Notes: generated by a model not told the origin, from the sequence alone. 25,318 bases of DNA from Spirochaetaceae bacterium (GCA_020024055.1 JAHHUI010000012.1:1-25318), one strand, 5' to 3'. Numbered from the stretch's first letter, positions 8,001 through 15,586 are shown. Translations and numbers: made by a program.

Positions 8001-9118
8001 TTTCCCTTAGGCAGGGAAATGGTGAATTGTGTGCCTGTCTGATTTTCCGCCAGGGGCGAAAGCACTGAAATAGAGCCGGCATGTTCTTTTATCACTTTAT
8101 ACACCAGGGTTAGGCCCAGGCCTGAGCCATTTTCTTTGGTGGTGAAATAGGGTTCAAAGATTTTTTCCTGCTGCTGCAAGGGAATGCCTGAGCCATTGTC
8201 ACACACAGTGATTTTTATTATATGCTCTTCTTCACTGATGCCCAGATAAATGCGCCCCCCCTGTGCCGGCAAAGCCGCCAAGGCATTGCGCAGCAAATTT
8301 GTCAAGGCCAGGCGCAGCATGTCCTCGTCGATGCTGACAATGAGCGGATGATCTAAAACCTGTAAAGACAAATGGGCTTGATGTTCTTCTATTTCGGGGC
8401 GAATCAGGGCGGCCGTTTTTTCCAGAATTTGTGAAATATCCTTTGGCGCAGGGTGAATCTCCATCGGCCGCGCTGTGGAAAGGAAATATGAAGTCACGGC
8501 GTTAAGGTGTTCCACTTCTTCGCGGATGATATCCAGGCATTCATCAATATCTCTCTCGTGGCCAGCCTGATTTTGATAGGTTTTAATCAGCTGAAGATGA
8601 ATGCTGATGGCCAGAAGAGGATTGCGCACCTCATGCGCCAGAATGGCTGTCATATTGGTCAGCTGAGCCAAGCTTTCATCCCCGCGGCGCAGGGAGATTT
8701 CCTGAAGCTGATGCGTGATATCGCCTGCAACAATCAGCCAGCCAGAAATGCGGCCTTTGCTGGCCAGCGGCTCTATGCTCAGGGAAAAAACCTGCCCTCC
8801 GCTGGCGACATGGGTGTTGTTCACATATTGTTTAGTTTGCAGGGCCGACTGCAGAAATTTTTGCAAAGCCGGGCGGCGCACCTGATGCCAGATGGGCATT
8901 TGCGTATTCATTGCTCTGATGTCAAAGTCATGTTGGGCATTGCGGTTGATATACCAGGGGCAATAGTCGAGAGTGCAGGCAATAATGCCCCCCGGAAGGC
9001 AGGAAAGAATTGTCTTCAGTGATGAATTTTCTTCATACAATTCATGCGTCAGCTGCGATATTTGCGCCGAAGAAAGCTTGTCCAGTTTTTTAATCGCTTT
9101 GTGAAAATAACTGCGCAT
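7937..9118 (-). CDS. Soluble PAS-domain sensor histidine kinase
   Basis: A 393-residue two-component kinase without a signal peptide or membrane span, so it should sense a cytoplasmic cue. Residues 1-35 are a charged helix, about 36-140 a PAS domain (LPGGIIACT to WLIVAGDITHQ), and then comes the dimerisation and phosphotransfer domain with AHEVRNPL (H162). The ATPase domain has an N box at about 273-281, DNGSG at 307-311 and GSGLGL at 331-336. This layout resembles NtrB/AtoS-type kinases. No response regulator gene lies nearby, so its partner is unknown. The last 20 or so residues after ISLPKG are an extra tail encoded in the region that overlaps tdk. GGGAGA lies about 9 nt before the ATG. 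Confidence 0.85.
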   Translation of the reverse strand: MRSYFHKAIKKLDKLSSAQISQLTHELYEENSSLKTILSCLPGGIIACTLDYCPWYINRNAQHDFDIRAMNTQMPIWHQVRRPALQKFLQSALQTKQYVNNTHVASGGQVFSLSIEPLASKGRISGWLIVAGDITHQLQEISLRRGDESLAQLTNMTAILAHEVRNPLLAISIHLQLIKTYQNQAGHERDIDECLDIIREEVEHLNAVTSYFLSTARPMEIHPAPKDISQILEKTAALIRPEIEEHQAHLSLQVLDHPLIVSIDEDMLRLALTNLLRNALAALPAQGGRIYLGISEEEHIIKITVCDNGSGIPLQQQEKIFEPYFTTKENGSGLGLTLVYKVIKEHAGSISVLSPLAENQTGTQFTISLPKGNYEKLQLPLPASEDQLSSLRR

Positions 9119-9234
9119 GAGATTTTCTCTCCCTAAGTTTGAAACTTTAATATAAAGGTTTTTTAGATTATTGGCCGATAGCTAGGATTACTGTAGCTGG
9201 CTGTAAATATCTGCTGCATTGGCAGCCTAGGCTC

Positions 9235-9263
9235 TTGCAGTGCAGTCGAGGCTGGGGTATATT
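9235..9263 (+). promoter_or_regulatory. Promoter of exported protein gene
   Basis: TTGCAG (9235-9240), exactly 17 nt, then TATATT (9258-9263), with a predicted start near 9270. A small hairpin (GCTGC-ATTG-GCAGC, 9213-9226) lies just upstream and has no assigned role. Confidence 0.5.
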
Positions 9264-9296
9264 TTATATACACCCTTTGCCTGGGAAGGACGAATT

Positions 9297-9872
9297 TTGC
9301 AAAGATTTTTCATACTGGGAATTTTTCTTTTTACATTTGCATGTCCTATTTTTTCTCAAAATTACGCGGCATTATGGGAAGGCAAAACCAAAGTTTTGGA
9401 AGATGCCTATTTTCGTATGGAGTATCCGGTTGCCTGGATGGAATTCAGCTATAAATCTCCCGGAGTGGACTATGTTTTGAATGCCAGCAATGTGGGCTTG
9501 CCTTCTTCCTATAACGGCGTGGGCGTCATTGGGGCTGTGTATGTGTGGCGGCACACGGCGAAAAACGAAGATGAGATTGTGCGCTATGTTTTAGAGCAGC
9601 CCAATCGTGCCGGCAATGCCATCATCAGCTATGTGGAAAATTTTAAGGGCGAAAATGTGCGCGGGAAATTGATAGTTTCTTATTTTGGGCGCTATTTTGG
9701 CAAGCGCAACGGCATACGCTATGATTTTGTCACTTATTCGGCAAAACGAGAGCAGTATTATGGATTCACCCTGTTGGTGCAATATGCCAAAGGTCAGGGA
9801 GACTTTGCCAGGGAATATAAGCTGCAAAATTTCGCCGAAGAATTGTTCAATCATTTAACATTGAAAAAATGA
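9297..9872 (+). CDS. Small exported protein of unknown function
   Basis: A 191-residue protein not recognised with certainty. I place the start at TTG 9297, because GGAAGGA lies 6 nt upstream and the translation then opens with a clean signal sequence (QRFF followed by about 14 hydrophobic residues to ACPIFSQ). The reading frame is open back to 9240, but that part spans the promoter. TFAC could be a relaxed spirochaetal lipobox; signal peptidase I cleavage after FSQ is the alternative. The mature part is beta-rich, with FRMEYPVAWMEF near its start, then VIGAVYVWRH, GKLIVSYFGRYFG and YYGFTLLVQYA. The YPxxW-like opening suggests a PsbP/DcrB-like lipoprotein fold, but this is only a guess. It is followed by the rplM operon with its own promoter. 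Confidence 0.65.
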   Translation: MQRFFILGIFLFTFACPIFSQNYAALWEGKTKVLEDAYFRMEYPVAWMEFSYKSPGVDYVLNASNVGLPSSYNGVGVIGAVYVWRHTAKNEDEIVRYVLEQPNRAGNAIISYVENFKGENVRGKLIVSYFGRYFGKRNGIRYDFVTYSAKREQYYGFTLLVQYAKGQGDFAREYKLQNFAEELFNHLTLKK

Positions 9873-9892
9873 CGACTATTTTCTGGTGGGGC

Positions 9893-9922
9893 TTGACATA
9901 GATCAAGCTCTTACGTTATGCT
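9893..9922 (+). promoter_or_regulatory. Promoter of rplM-rpsI
   Basis: Consensus TTGACA (9893-9898), an 18-nt spacer and TATGCT (9917-9922). The leader to the rplM ATG is about 40 nt and contains GGCC-TTTGAT-GGCC, a short stem that could take part in ribosomal-protein autoregulation. Confidence 0.5.
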
Positions 9923-9968
9923 GAATAACGGCCTTTGATGGCCAACTCAGCGAGAGAGTGGAAAAATA

Positions 9969-10397
9969 ATGAAGACTTTATACACAAAAACTCAGGACAT
10001 TCAAAACGCTTGGCATATTGTCGACGCCACCGATCGCCCCTTGGGTGATGTGGCCAGCCGCGTGGCCAGCCTGGTGCGCGGCAAGCATAAGGCCGATTAT
10101 GCCCCGCATCAGTTTATTGGTGATTTTGTCATTGTGGTGAATATTGACAAGCTGCGCGTGACAGGCAAGAAGGCTGATGACAAAAAATATTATCATCATT
10201 CACACTATCCGGGGGGCTTACGCACGTTTTCTTATAAAGAACTCTCGTCCCGCCGACCCGAGGCTCCCTTGCGCAAGGCCATTAAGGGCATGTTGCCGAA
10301 AGGCCCTTTGGGAAACAGAATGCTGCGCGCAGTGAAATTGTATGCAGGGGACAAGCATCCGCATGCAGCCCAGCAGCCGGCTGTGTACACTTGGTAA
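9969..10397 (+). CDS. rplM: 50S ribosomal protein L13 (uL13)
   Basis: Large-subunit protein that binds 23S rRNA early in assembly. The 142 residues match the usual length. Family features are WHIVDATDRPLGDVASRVA near the N-terminus, ADYAPHQFIGDFVIVVN, the HSHYPGGL turn, and AIKGMLPKGPLGNRMLRAVKLYAGDKHPH near the end (each block is recognisable by eye). GAGTGG lies about 7 nt before the ATG. It is followed by rpsI after 41 nt, the standard rplM-rpsI pair. Confidence 0.96.
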   Translation: MKTLYTKTQDIQNAWHIVDATDRPLGDVASRVASLVRGKHKADYAPHQFIGDFVIVVNIDKLRVTGKKADDKKYYHHSHYPGGLRTFSYKELSSRRPEAPLRKAIKGMLPKGPLGNRMLRAVKLYAGDKHPHAAQQPAVYTW

Positions 10398-10438
10398 GAG
10401 AGAAAAGCGTCGATTTTCCTAAGGAGAATAAATAATTT

Positions 10439-10843
10439 ATGAAGAATAAAGTCAGTATCAATTTAGCCATCGGTGTGGGGCGACGCAAAACAGCAGTGGC
10501 CCGTGTCTATCTGCGCAAGGGCCGTGGTGCCATCCGCGTGAACGGAAAAGACGTGCAGACTTATTTCCCCGCTGTCTCTCATGCAAAACAGGTCAGAGAT
10601 CCGCTGGCGGTGGTGGGCGCCGAAGATAAATATGATGTGGTGATTCGCGTGGTGGGCGGAGGAATCAATGGCCAGGCCGGTGCCTGTCGCCATGGTCTTT
10701 CTCGTGCCTTGGCTGCTTATGACGCCACTAACAGATCTTCCTTGAAGGCAAATGGCTATCTTCGCCGTGATAGCCGCATGGTTGAGCGCAAGAAATATGG
10801 TCAGCGCGGTGCTCGTAGACGCTTCCAGTTCAGCAAGCGCTAG
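10439..10843 (+). CDS. rpsI: 30S ribosomal protein S9 (uS9)
   Basis: Small-subunit protein whose C-terminal tail reaches the P-site tRNA. It has 134 residues. GVGRRKTAVARVYLRKG at the start, GGINGQAGACRHGLSRAL in the middle and the basic tail KKYGQRGARRRFQFSKR (ending in the universal SKR) are diagnostic. A strong AAGGAG lies 12 nt or so before the ATG. It is cotranscribed with rplM. The next gene starts 4 nt after its stop. Confidence 0.96.
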   Translation: MKNKVSINLAIGVGRRKTAVARVYLRKGRGAIRVNGKDVQTYFPAVSHAKQVRDPLAVVGAEDKYDVVIRVVGGGINGQAGACRHGLSRALAAYDATNRSSLKANGYLRRDSRMVERKKYGQRGARRRFQFSKR

Positions 10844-10847
10844 GCTC

Positions 10848-11450
10848 GTGTTCACGCGGACTTTTGCGGCATTGTTTTTCATTTTGCCGCTTCTTTTTGG
10901 ATGTTTTTCTTTTCCCGGTGGAACTTCCCGCGCAGGAGAGGTGCAGACTTCGCGTGTACTCTCTTCTGTTTCGGGAAGTTTAACTGTGTCCGGCCCTTAT
11001 GATATTGTTCTGGTGCCCGGCACCCATGTAGAAGCCAGAATGCCCGCCGCCGTGCTGGCGTCTCTTGTCACATCGCAAACACAGACAAACAGCAGAATCA
11101 GGCCTCAACGCGGCTTTTTGCTCAGCGGGCAGGGCACTGTGGAATTGCTCATCGGAATCGATGCTTTGACCAATCTGGAAATTAAAACCACAGGCCAGAT
11201 TTCCAGCAGCAATAATTTGGCTAAGCGGCATCTTTCATTATTGCTGGGCGGAACAGTGGGCGGCCAGCTCAGTTTCAATGCTGGCACATTGAGTATTCAA
11301 GCCACTTCACCCAGGAATATCACCCTTGTGGGCAAGGTGAAGATGCTCAGACTTCAGGCCACAGATTTAACACATATTAATCTGCGTCGTTTAGAGATTA
11401 CCGAATCTGATATTCAGCAGCCGGGATATGGAGCTGTGATTAAGCTCTAG
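10848..11450 (+). CDS. Putative lipoprotein with GIN-type (DUF2807-like) beta domain
   Basis: A 200-residue protein. I use GTG 10848, 4 nt after the rpsI stop, because translation from there opens with FTRTFAALFFILPLLFGCF, a signal peptide with an LFGC lipobox-like site; the frame is open further upstream, but inside rpsI. No separate Shine-Dalgarno sequence is evident, so coupling to rpsI is likely. The mature part starts with GSLTVSGPYDIVLVPGTHVE and continues as short alternating beta strands with SLLLGGTVGGQLSFNAGTLSIQ-type repeats, the pattern of the head GIN / DUF2807 beta-helix domain. It presumably sits in the periplasm or on the outer membrane; function unknown. The stop overlaps that of the convergent HEAT lipoprotein gene by 11 nt. 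Confidence 0.7.
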   Translation: MFTRTFAALFFILPLLFGCFSFPGGTSRAGEVQTSRVLSSVSGSLTVSGPYDIVLVPGTHVEARMPAAVLASLVTSQTQTNSRIRPQRGFLLSGQGTVELLIGIDALTNLEIKTTGQISSSNNLAKRHLSLLLGGTVGGQLSFNAGTLSIQATSPRNITLVGKVKMLRLQATDLTHINLRRLEITESDIQQPGYGAVIKL

Positions 11451-13128
11451 GCACATAGGTAGACACTCCGCGCAGATATTCTATATCGAGCCCAATTTTC
11501 ATTAAAATCTCTTTGGCTATGCCTCTGTATTCGCTCTGAATGCCCAGATATTGTTCATATAATGAGGAAGTCTCATTTTTGTATTTTTGCAGCTGCTGCA
11601 AATCAGGCTCAGAAATATTTTTCTTGGCCTGATACCAAATACGCAGTGCCTGGATGAGCTGATTGTCTTCTTTTTGATTTTTCAGACTTTCCTGATTCAG
11701 GCCGGCCTTGGCCACATTTTCTGAATTTTGGATGATCTTTAAACTGCGATAACCAGGAAGCAAAGATTGAAATATTTTTGCCTGTTGATAAAAATCATAA
11801 ATTAAACGTAGCTCGAGGATATAAACCAGATTTTTAATCTTTTTCAGATATTCCAGGAATTGAGGTTTTGTGGCATATTGAAATGTGTAAAAAAGACGTG
11901 ATGGATCGATTTTTTGCTTATATGGATGCCATAATAGGGCGGGAATCCCCTCACCCAGAAGGATATTGAAAAGCACGCGATCACTATAGCGATTTTCTTG
12001 GGGGTTGAATGCGGCGGCTAAATCGTCAGCAAATCGTGCGACATATTTTTGTAAATATTTTTTAGCCAATTCACTGATATTTTTATTGGAATCATTTAAA
12101 AGTGGTATGCTGGCCAGAATGGTTTTTTTGTCCACAATATCCATTGCAAGAGACAAGCTTTTTTCTCGCACAACCGGATTGGCTGATGTAAAGCTTTTTT
12201 GCAAGACGGCAAAAGCGGGCGCGCGATAGAAAAGAAGGAATAAACCAATTTGCTGATCAGTTTCTATATTGGTTGGATAGGCAAAAAATTCTTCTAGATA
12301 GTCCAGAGCTGTCTCGGAATTTTTTTCAATCAATTTTTGAATCATTTGCTCTCGTATGGCAGGTTGGGGGAAGGTATTTTTTTTCAGCAAGGCAATAGTG
12401 GGTTTCACAATCCAATCTCCCGACTCCTGATAAAGCAGGCGTGCACGCCGACGCACTTTAGGATAAGGACTGATGGTCAGCTGCAGCTGATGCCGTACAG
12501 CATCAGAATCAGAATAAGAGGCCAGCCAAGCGCTGGCTGAAAATTCGGCGTTTTCACTGTGTTGGGTCAAAAGCTGGGACAAGAGCTTGTTGGGATAGCC
12601 TGGATAAAGTCTTTTTAGATTTTTTGCGGCAATACGGGTGACAGAAAGATCGTCTGCGGCCAACAGCTGAATCAGCAGCTGCTCGCCCGAGGGACCAAAT
12701 TGACTGATTCTTCCGATCAGGGCCTGTCTGTCTGCCGTGTAAATGCCGGGTTTTGTGGCGGCATCGAAAAGAATATTGCGAAATTCACTTCCTGCGCGCA
12801 GCAGGGCAAAGAGTGCTTCTTTGCGCACATCGGCATTTGTATCCTGCAAACGCAGGCTGATGGCCTGATAAATATCGGCTCGGGGTTTCAGGCTCAACAG
12901 GCGAATGGCCACTTGTCTGGTCTGGGGAGAATTAGGGTCTTTCATGGCCTCTAAAAAACGCGGCACATCTTCGTCTAAAATCCGTATGGATTGAAGACTG
13001 CTGCCCAGAATACGCGCAATTTCCAGCTCTCTTTCGCGAGGGGAAGCATCGGGGGAAAGATGGATAAGATGGCTCGTGCAGGCTGTGAGCAGAAAAAAAA
13101 CTGTAAAATATAAAAGGCGAAATGTCAC
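11440..13128 (-). CDS. HEAT-repeat lipoprotein of unknown function
   Basis: A 562-residue protein. GTG 13128 gives a short signal peptide (TFRLLYFTVFFLLTAC) with a good lipobox LTAC, so the mature protein should be lipid-anchored. Residues 45-360 are a run of helical pairs with HEAT character: RQVAIRLLSLKP, DVRKEALFALLRAG, VTRIAAKNLKRLYPG, VRRRARLLYQESGD, VVREKSLSLAMDIVD, ISELAKKYLQKYV. The C-terminal 150 residues are charged helix without recognised motifs. HEAT solenoids usually bind proteins, so a scaffold role in the periplasm is likely but unproven. The gene begins 27 nt after the rpmE stop and probably shares its promoter. AAGGCG lies about 6 nt before the GTG. Confidence 0.75.
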   Translation of the reverse strand: MTFRLLYFTVFFLLTACTSHLIHLSPDASPRERELEIARILGSSLQSIRILDEDVPRFLEAMKDPNSPQTRQVAIRLLSLKPRADIYQAISLRLQDTNADVRKEALFALLRAGSEFRNILFDAATKPGIYTADRQALIGRISQFGPSGEQLLIQLLAADDLSVTRIAAKNLKRLYPGYPNKLLSQLLTQHSENAEFSASAWLASYSDSDAVRHQLQLTISPYPKVRRRARLLYQESGDWIVKPTIALLKKNTFPQPAIREQMIQKLIEKNSETALDYLEEFFAYPTNIETDQQIGLFLLFYRAPAFAVLQKSFTSANPVVREKSLSLAMDIVDKKTILASIPLLNDSNKNISELAKKYLQKYVARFADDLAAAFNPQENRYSDRVLFNILLGEGIPALLWHPYKQKIDPSRLFYTFQYATKPQFLEYLKKIKNLVYILELRLIYDFYQQAKIFQSLLPGYRSLKIIQNSENVAKAGLNQESLKNQKEDNQLIQALRIWYQAKKNISEPDLQQLQKYKNETSSLYEQYLGIQSEYRGIAKEILMKIGLDIEYLRGVSTYVPRA

Positions 13129-13155
13129 AGGCGCCTTCGTGAAAAACCCGAGATA

Positions 13156-13362
13156 TTATTGATTCTTCAGGCCATAGCGACGATTGAAGCGCTCGACACG
13201 ACCAGCGGTGTCCACCAGCTTTTGCTTGCCAGTAAAGAAAGGATGGCAAGCAGCGCAGATTTCAATTTTCATGTCTCCTATAGTGGAACGTGTCTCAAAA
13301 GTATTTCCACAGGCACAGGTCACTTTGCACTGGGTGTAATGAGGATGAATATCTGCTTTCAT
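13156..13362 (-). CDS. rpmE: 50S ribosomal protein L31 (bL31), zinc-binding form
   Basis: A 68-residue protein at the subunit interface. MKADIHPHY opens it; CAC (16-18) and CAAC (37-40) supply the four cysteines of the zinc-binding C+ paralogue; HPFFTGKQKLVDTAGRVERFNRRYG is the conserved tail. The ATG at 13362 is fixed by the MKxDIHP signature; the frame runs further upstream but only into the leader. AAGGAAGG lies upstream at somewhat long spacing. The gene has a perfect-consensus promoter and a structured 74-nt leader, described separately. Confidence 0.95.
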   Translation of the reverse strand: MKADIHPHYTQCKVTCACGNTFETRSTIGDMKIEICAACHPFFTGKQKLVDTAGRVERFNRRYGLKNQ

Positions 13363-13387
13363 GATTAATACTACCTTCCTTGCCATG

Positions 13388-13430
13388 ATACAGGCATTTA
13401 GGTTACTTCCTTGGAAAATATCGCCTGTAT
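13388..13430 (-). promoter_or_regulatory. Inverted repeat in rpmE mRNA leader
   Basis: ATACAGGC (13388-13395) and GCCTGTAT (13423-13430) are perfect 8-nt complements 27 nt apart, with a smaller TTCC-TT-GGAA element between them. They lie wholly inside the predicted 74-nt rpmE leader, starting about 6 nt from its 5' end. An RNA stem that could bind bL31 for feedback is a reasonable guess; a DNA operator is the alternative. Confidence 0.5.
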
Positions 13431-13442
13431 TTGCGATTTGAA

Positions 13443-13471
13443 ATTATAAATAACTTATCATAAATTGTCAA
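13443..13471 (-). promoter_or_regulatory. Perfect sigma-70 promoter of rpmE
   Basis: Minus strand TTGACA (13466-13471), exactly 17 nt, TATAAT (13443-13448). Both boxes match the consensus fully. Transcription should start near 13436. Confidence 0.8.
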
Positions 13472-13499
13472 CAGCCAGATAAATAATATAGTATATAAT
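13465..13499 (+). promoter_or_regulatory. Promoter of deoC
   Basis: TTGTCA (13465-13470), a 16-nt spacer and TATAGT (13487-13492), with a second possible -10, TATAAT, at 13494-13499. The -35 is the reverse complement of the rpmE -35 on the other strand, so the two promoters share one box. Confidence 0.45.
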
Positions 13500-13516
13500 T
13501 GCTAAAGAGGGAAGAA

Positions 13517-14197
13517 ATGGAAGAGAAATTAGGAAAATATATTGATCACACTTTGCTTAAACCAAATGCAAAAATAGATGATTTTGTGGAAGCCGCCAGA
13601 ATCGCGAAAGAGTATGAGTGTGCCAGCTTGTGCATTCCTGCCACATTTTTGGCCGATGCGGCCCCTGTTCTCCAGGATTCACAGATCTTGTTGTGCACAG
13701 TGGTGGGCTTTCCCTTTGGCTATTCTGATACAAATTCGAAGCTGGCCGAAGTGAACTATGCGCTTTCTTTGGGCGCTTTAGAAATTGATATGGTGATTAA
13801 TATTGCGCAGTTTGTTTCGGGAAAATATATGGAAGTGGCACAGGAAATTGAGACTTTGGCCAATCAATGCCATCTGCAGAGTGCAAAATTGAAAGTGATT
13901 ATTGAGACAGCATATTTGGATGATGCACAAAAGGTGAAAGCCTGTCAGCTGGCCTATGGTGCCGGGGCAGATTTTGTCAAAACCTCGACTGGCTATGCGC
14001 CCAGCGGAGCCACTGTGGAAGATATTCGCCTGATGCATGAGACCGTAGGCGGCAAAATGGGCATTAAAGCTTCGGGCGGCATTCAGGATAAGCAGAGCAT
14101 GCTGGCCCTCATCGATGCTGGCGCCACGCGCATTGGCACGAGCCGAACAAAGGCCATCCTGACAGGAGAGACAGCCTCTTCTTCCTCTGCCTATTAA
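13517..14197 (+). CDS. deoC: Deoxyribose-phosphate aldolase (DeoC)
   Basis: Class I aldolase that cleaves 2-deoxyribose 5-phosphate to glyceraldehyde 3-phosphate and acetaldehyde in deoxynucleoside breakdown. The 226-residue protein has IDHTLLKP at 9-16, CTVVGFPFG at 60-68, EIDMVIN with D91, FVKTSTGY with the Schiff-base lysine K155, and GIKASGGI with K184, giving the full catalytic set. ATG 13517 is preferred over an in-frame TTG at 13499 because GAGGGAAG lies directly before it and the TTG falls in the promoter. It stands alone, without other deo genes; the stop overlaps the convergent membrane protein gene by 4 nt. Confidence 0.93.
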   Translation: MEEKLGKYIDHTLLKPNAKIDDFVEAARIAKEYECASLCIPATFLADAAPVLQDSQILLCTVVGFPFGYSDTNSKLAEVNYALSLGALEIDMVINIAQFVSGKYMEVAQEIETLANQCHLQSAKLKVIIETAYLDDAQKVKACQLAYGAGADFVKTSTGYAPSGATVEDIRLMHETVGGKMGIKASGGIQDKQSMLALIDAGATRIGTSRTKAILTGETASSSSAY

Positions 14198-14694
14198 TCT
14201 GCTTGCAGATTGATGATAACTTTCTGTTCTGAAAATATTTTTTTCATATTAGGCCAATATTTTCGCGAAAATGGCAGACTGTAATGTATTTTCTCATGGG
14301 TTTCAATCATTAATGTTGAACGCTGCATGGCCACCTGGATAATATCCTGATACATAATAGCAGAAAGATGCTGCTGATTTTTATGATGCAGGATAAGCTG
14401 ATCGCGATTGAATGTGATGGCTGGGTGCAGGCTGTATGACAGGCATAGCCCAAAGACAAAAATGAAACTGACCGCGAAGACAATTTTCACCGACGCTGAT
14501 GTTGCCTCTGTGAAAACTGCCGGCAGGCACATGGGAAAGAAGATCAGCGGTGTGTAAATACCAATGCGTGTGCTGCGCGAAAGAGGCACAATAAGAATAG
14601 GAGTCAAAGGCCCGGATATTCTGGGTTTTTGCTTCTGGGGTATCAGGTCTTTGATATATTTTTGTGAGAGTTCTTTAATGGATATTTGTGCCAT
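14194..14694 (-). CDS. Small membrane protein with PH-like C-terminal domain
   Basis: A 166-residue protein, not assigned to a named family. Residues 1-43 are cytoplasmic and basic; two hydrophobic segments follow (about 44-61, IGIYTPLIFFPMCLPAVF, and about 69-89, VKIVFAVSFIFVFGLCLSYS). The rest (FNRDQLILHHKNQQHLSAIMYQDI, then STLMIETHEKIHYSLPF) reads like the beta strands of a bacterial PH-like (bPH/DUF304-type) domain, which is common in such small two-helix proteins. The ATG at 14694 is chosen; TTG 14712 is possible. There is no obvious Shine-Dalgarno sequence. It is convergent with deoC and divergent from the ula regulator. Confidence 0.55.
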   Translation of the reverse strand: MAQISIKELSQKYIKDLIPQKQKPRISGPLTPILIVPLSRSTRIGIYTPLIFFPMCLPAVFTEATSASVKIVFAVSFIFVFGLCLSYSLHPAITFNRDQLILHHKNQQHLSAIMYQDIIQVAMQRSTLMIETHEKIHYSLPFSRKYWPNMKKIFSEQKVIINLQAD

Positions 14695-14745
14695 TTTTAA
14701 TAGTGTACACAAAAATAAGCCCTTTGTGTATCTGCATCAAATTTT

Positions 14746-14810
14746 ATTTTTATAAAATTATTTTCATTTTTATAAAAAAATATTATAAAATTGTAAAAAT
14801 ATGTTATAAT
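14746..14810 (+). promoter_or_regulatory. Promoter and tandem operator-like boxes upstream of the ula regulator
   Basis: Two identical 12-mers, ATTTTTATAAAA, at 14746-14757 and 14766-14777 are exactly 20 nt apart, and a degenerate third (TATTATAAAA) lies at 14781-14790. Each contains the palindrome TTTTATAAAA. A consensus -10, TATAAT, is at 14805-14810; no clear -35 is seen, as expected if an activator or repressor occupies the boxes. The region is very AT-rich, so chance is not excluded. Confidence 0.45.
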
Positions 14811-14836
14811 AAATAGAAAAGAAAGAGTACAATTCA

Positions 14837-15586
14837 ATGAGAGCGTATTTACAAGACTTTATCTATCAGATTCTTTTACAGAAAAGACGTATCTCTTACA
14901 GGGAATTGGCGGATATTTGTAAAGTTTCCCTGCCCACCGTGCGCAAAGTTGTCTCGGAACTGGAAAAGAAAAATTTGGTTTCTATGATTTACGGCGGGGT
15001 GGAGCTTTCCAGCAGCGATCACTCTGTTGTGCAGGAAACAGAATTAATTAAAGAATATCATGCCATTGCCAAAGAGGCTATTAAGTTGATTAAAGACGGC
15101 GAGGCTATCTTTTTGGGCCCGGGCAAAACAGTGGCAGCATTATGCCAGTATTTGAAGCCATTTAATAATCTCACGGTGTTCACCAATTCAGTGTATGTGA
15201 TCGAGCAACTGTTGACTGTCTCGAATATCAATCTGATTTCCCTCGGCGGCGTGTTGCAAAGGGTCAATATGGCTTTTGCCTCTTTAGATGAAGATCTGCC
15301 GCCGCAGATTTATATTTCGAAGTGTTTCATCAGCGGCGCGGGCATTAATCCTGAAACAGGCATTTTCCACAGCGTGCCGGTGAATCGCCAGACTGAAGAG
15401 CGAGTGGTGGAAAAATCTAAAGAAGTAATTTTATTGGTGGACAAACATAAATTTGGCCAGGAAAAGGCTTTTGTATTGATGCCGATTGAAAAGATTGATA
15501 TTTTAGTGACCACAGAAGGCCTGGGCGATGATATTGTCGATATGCTGACGAAAAGAGGTCTGGACGTGAAAATGGCTCCCTTGTGA
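14837..15586 (+). CDS. ulaR: DeoR-family transcriptional regulator, UlaR-like
   Basis: A 249-residue sugar-phosphate-responsive regulator. Residues 1-55 form a winged helix-turn-helix (RRISYRELADICKVSLPTVR, then a wing with MIYGGVEL). The rest is the DeoR sensor domain with the expected FLGPGKTVAAL, VFTNSVYVIEQL, LISLGG and the distal VDKHKFGQ. It lies at the end of a complete ula operon on the other strand and converges with it, so control of ascorbate catabolism is the natural inference; the ligand in enteric UlaR is L-ascorbate 6-phosphate. The symbol is based on context. An AAAGAG site is near the ATG. The 3' end forms a strong hairpin shared with the opposing operon. Confidence 0.75.
   Translation: MRAYLQDFIYQILLQKRRISYRELADICKVSLPTVRKVVSELEKKNLVSMIYGGVELSSSDHSVVQETELIKEYHAIAKEAIKLIKDGEAIFLGPGKTVAALCQYLKPFNNLTVFTNSVYVIEQLLTVSNINLISLGGVLQRVNMAFASLDEDLPPQIYISKCFISGAGINPETGIFHSVPVNRQTEERVVEKSKEVILLVDKHKFGQEKAFVLMPIEKIDILVTTEGLGDDIVDMLTKRGLDVKMAPL

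Noticed and set aside
8507..9022. 171-codon plus-strand frame opposite the histidine kinase gene
   Set aside because: The kinase on the other strand has complete H, N, G1 and G2 boxes; this frame has no recognisable features.
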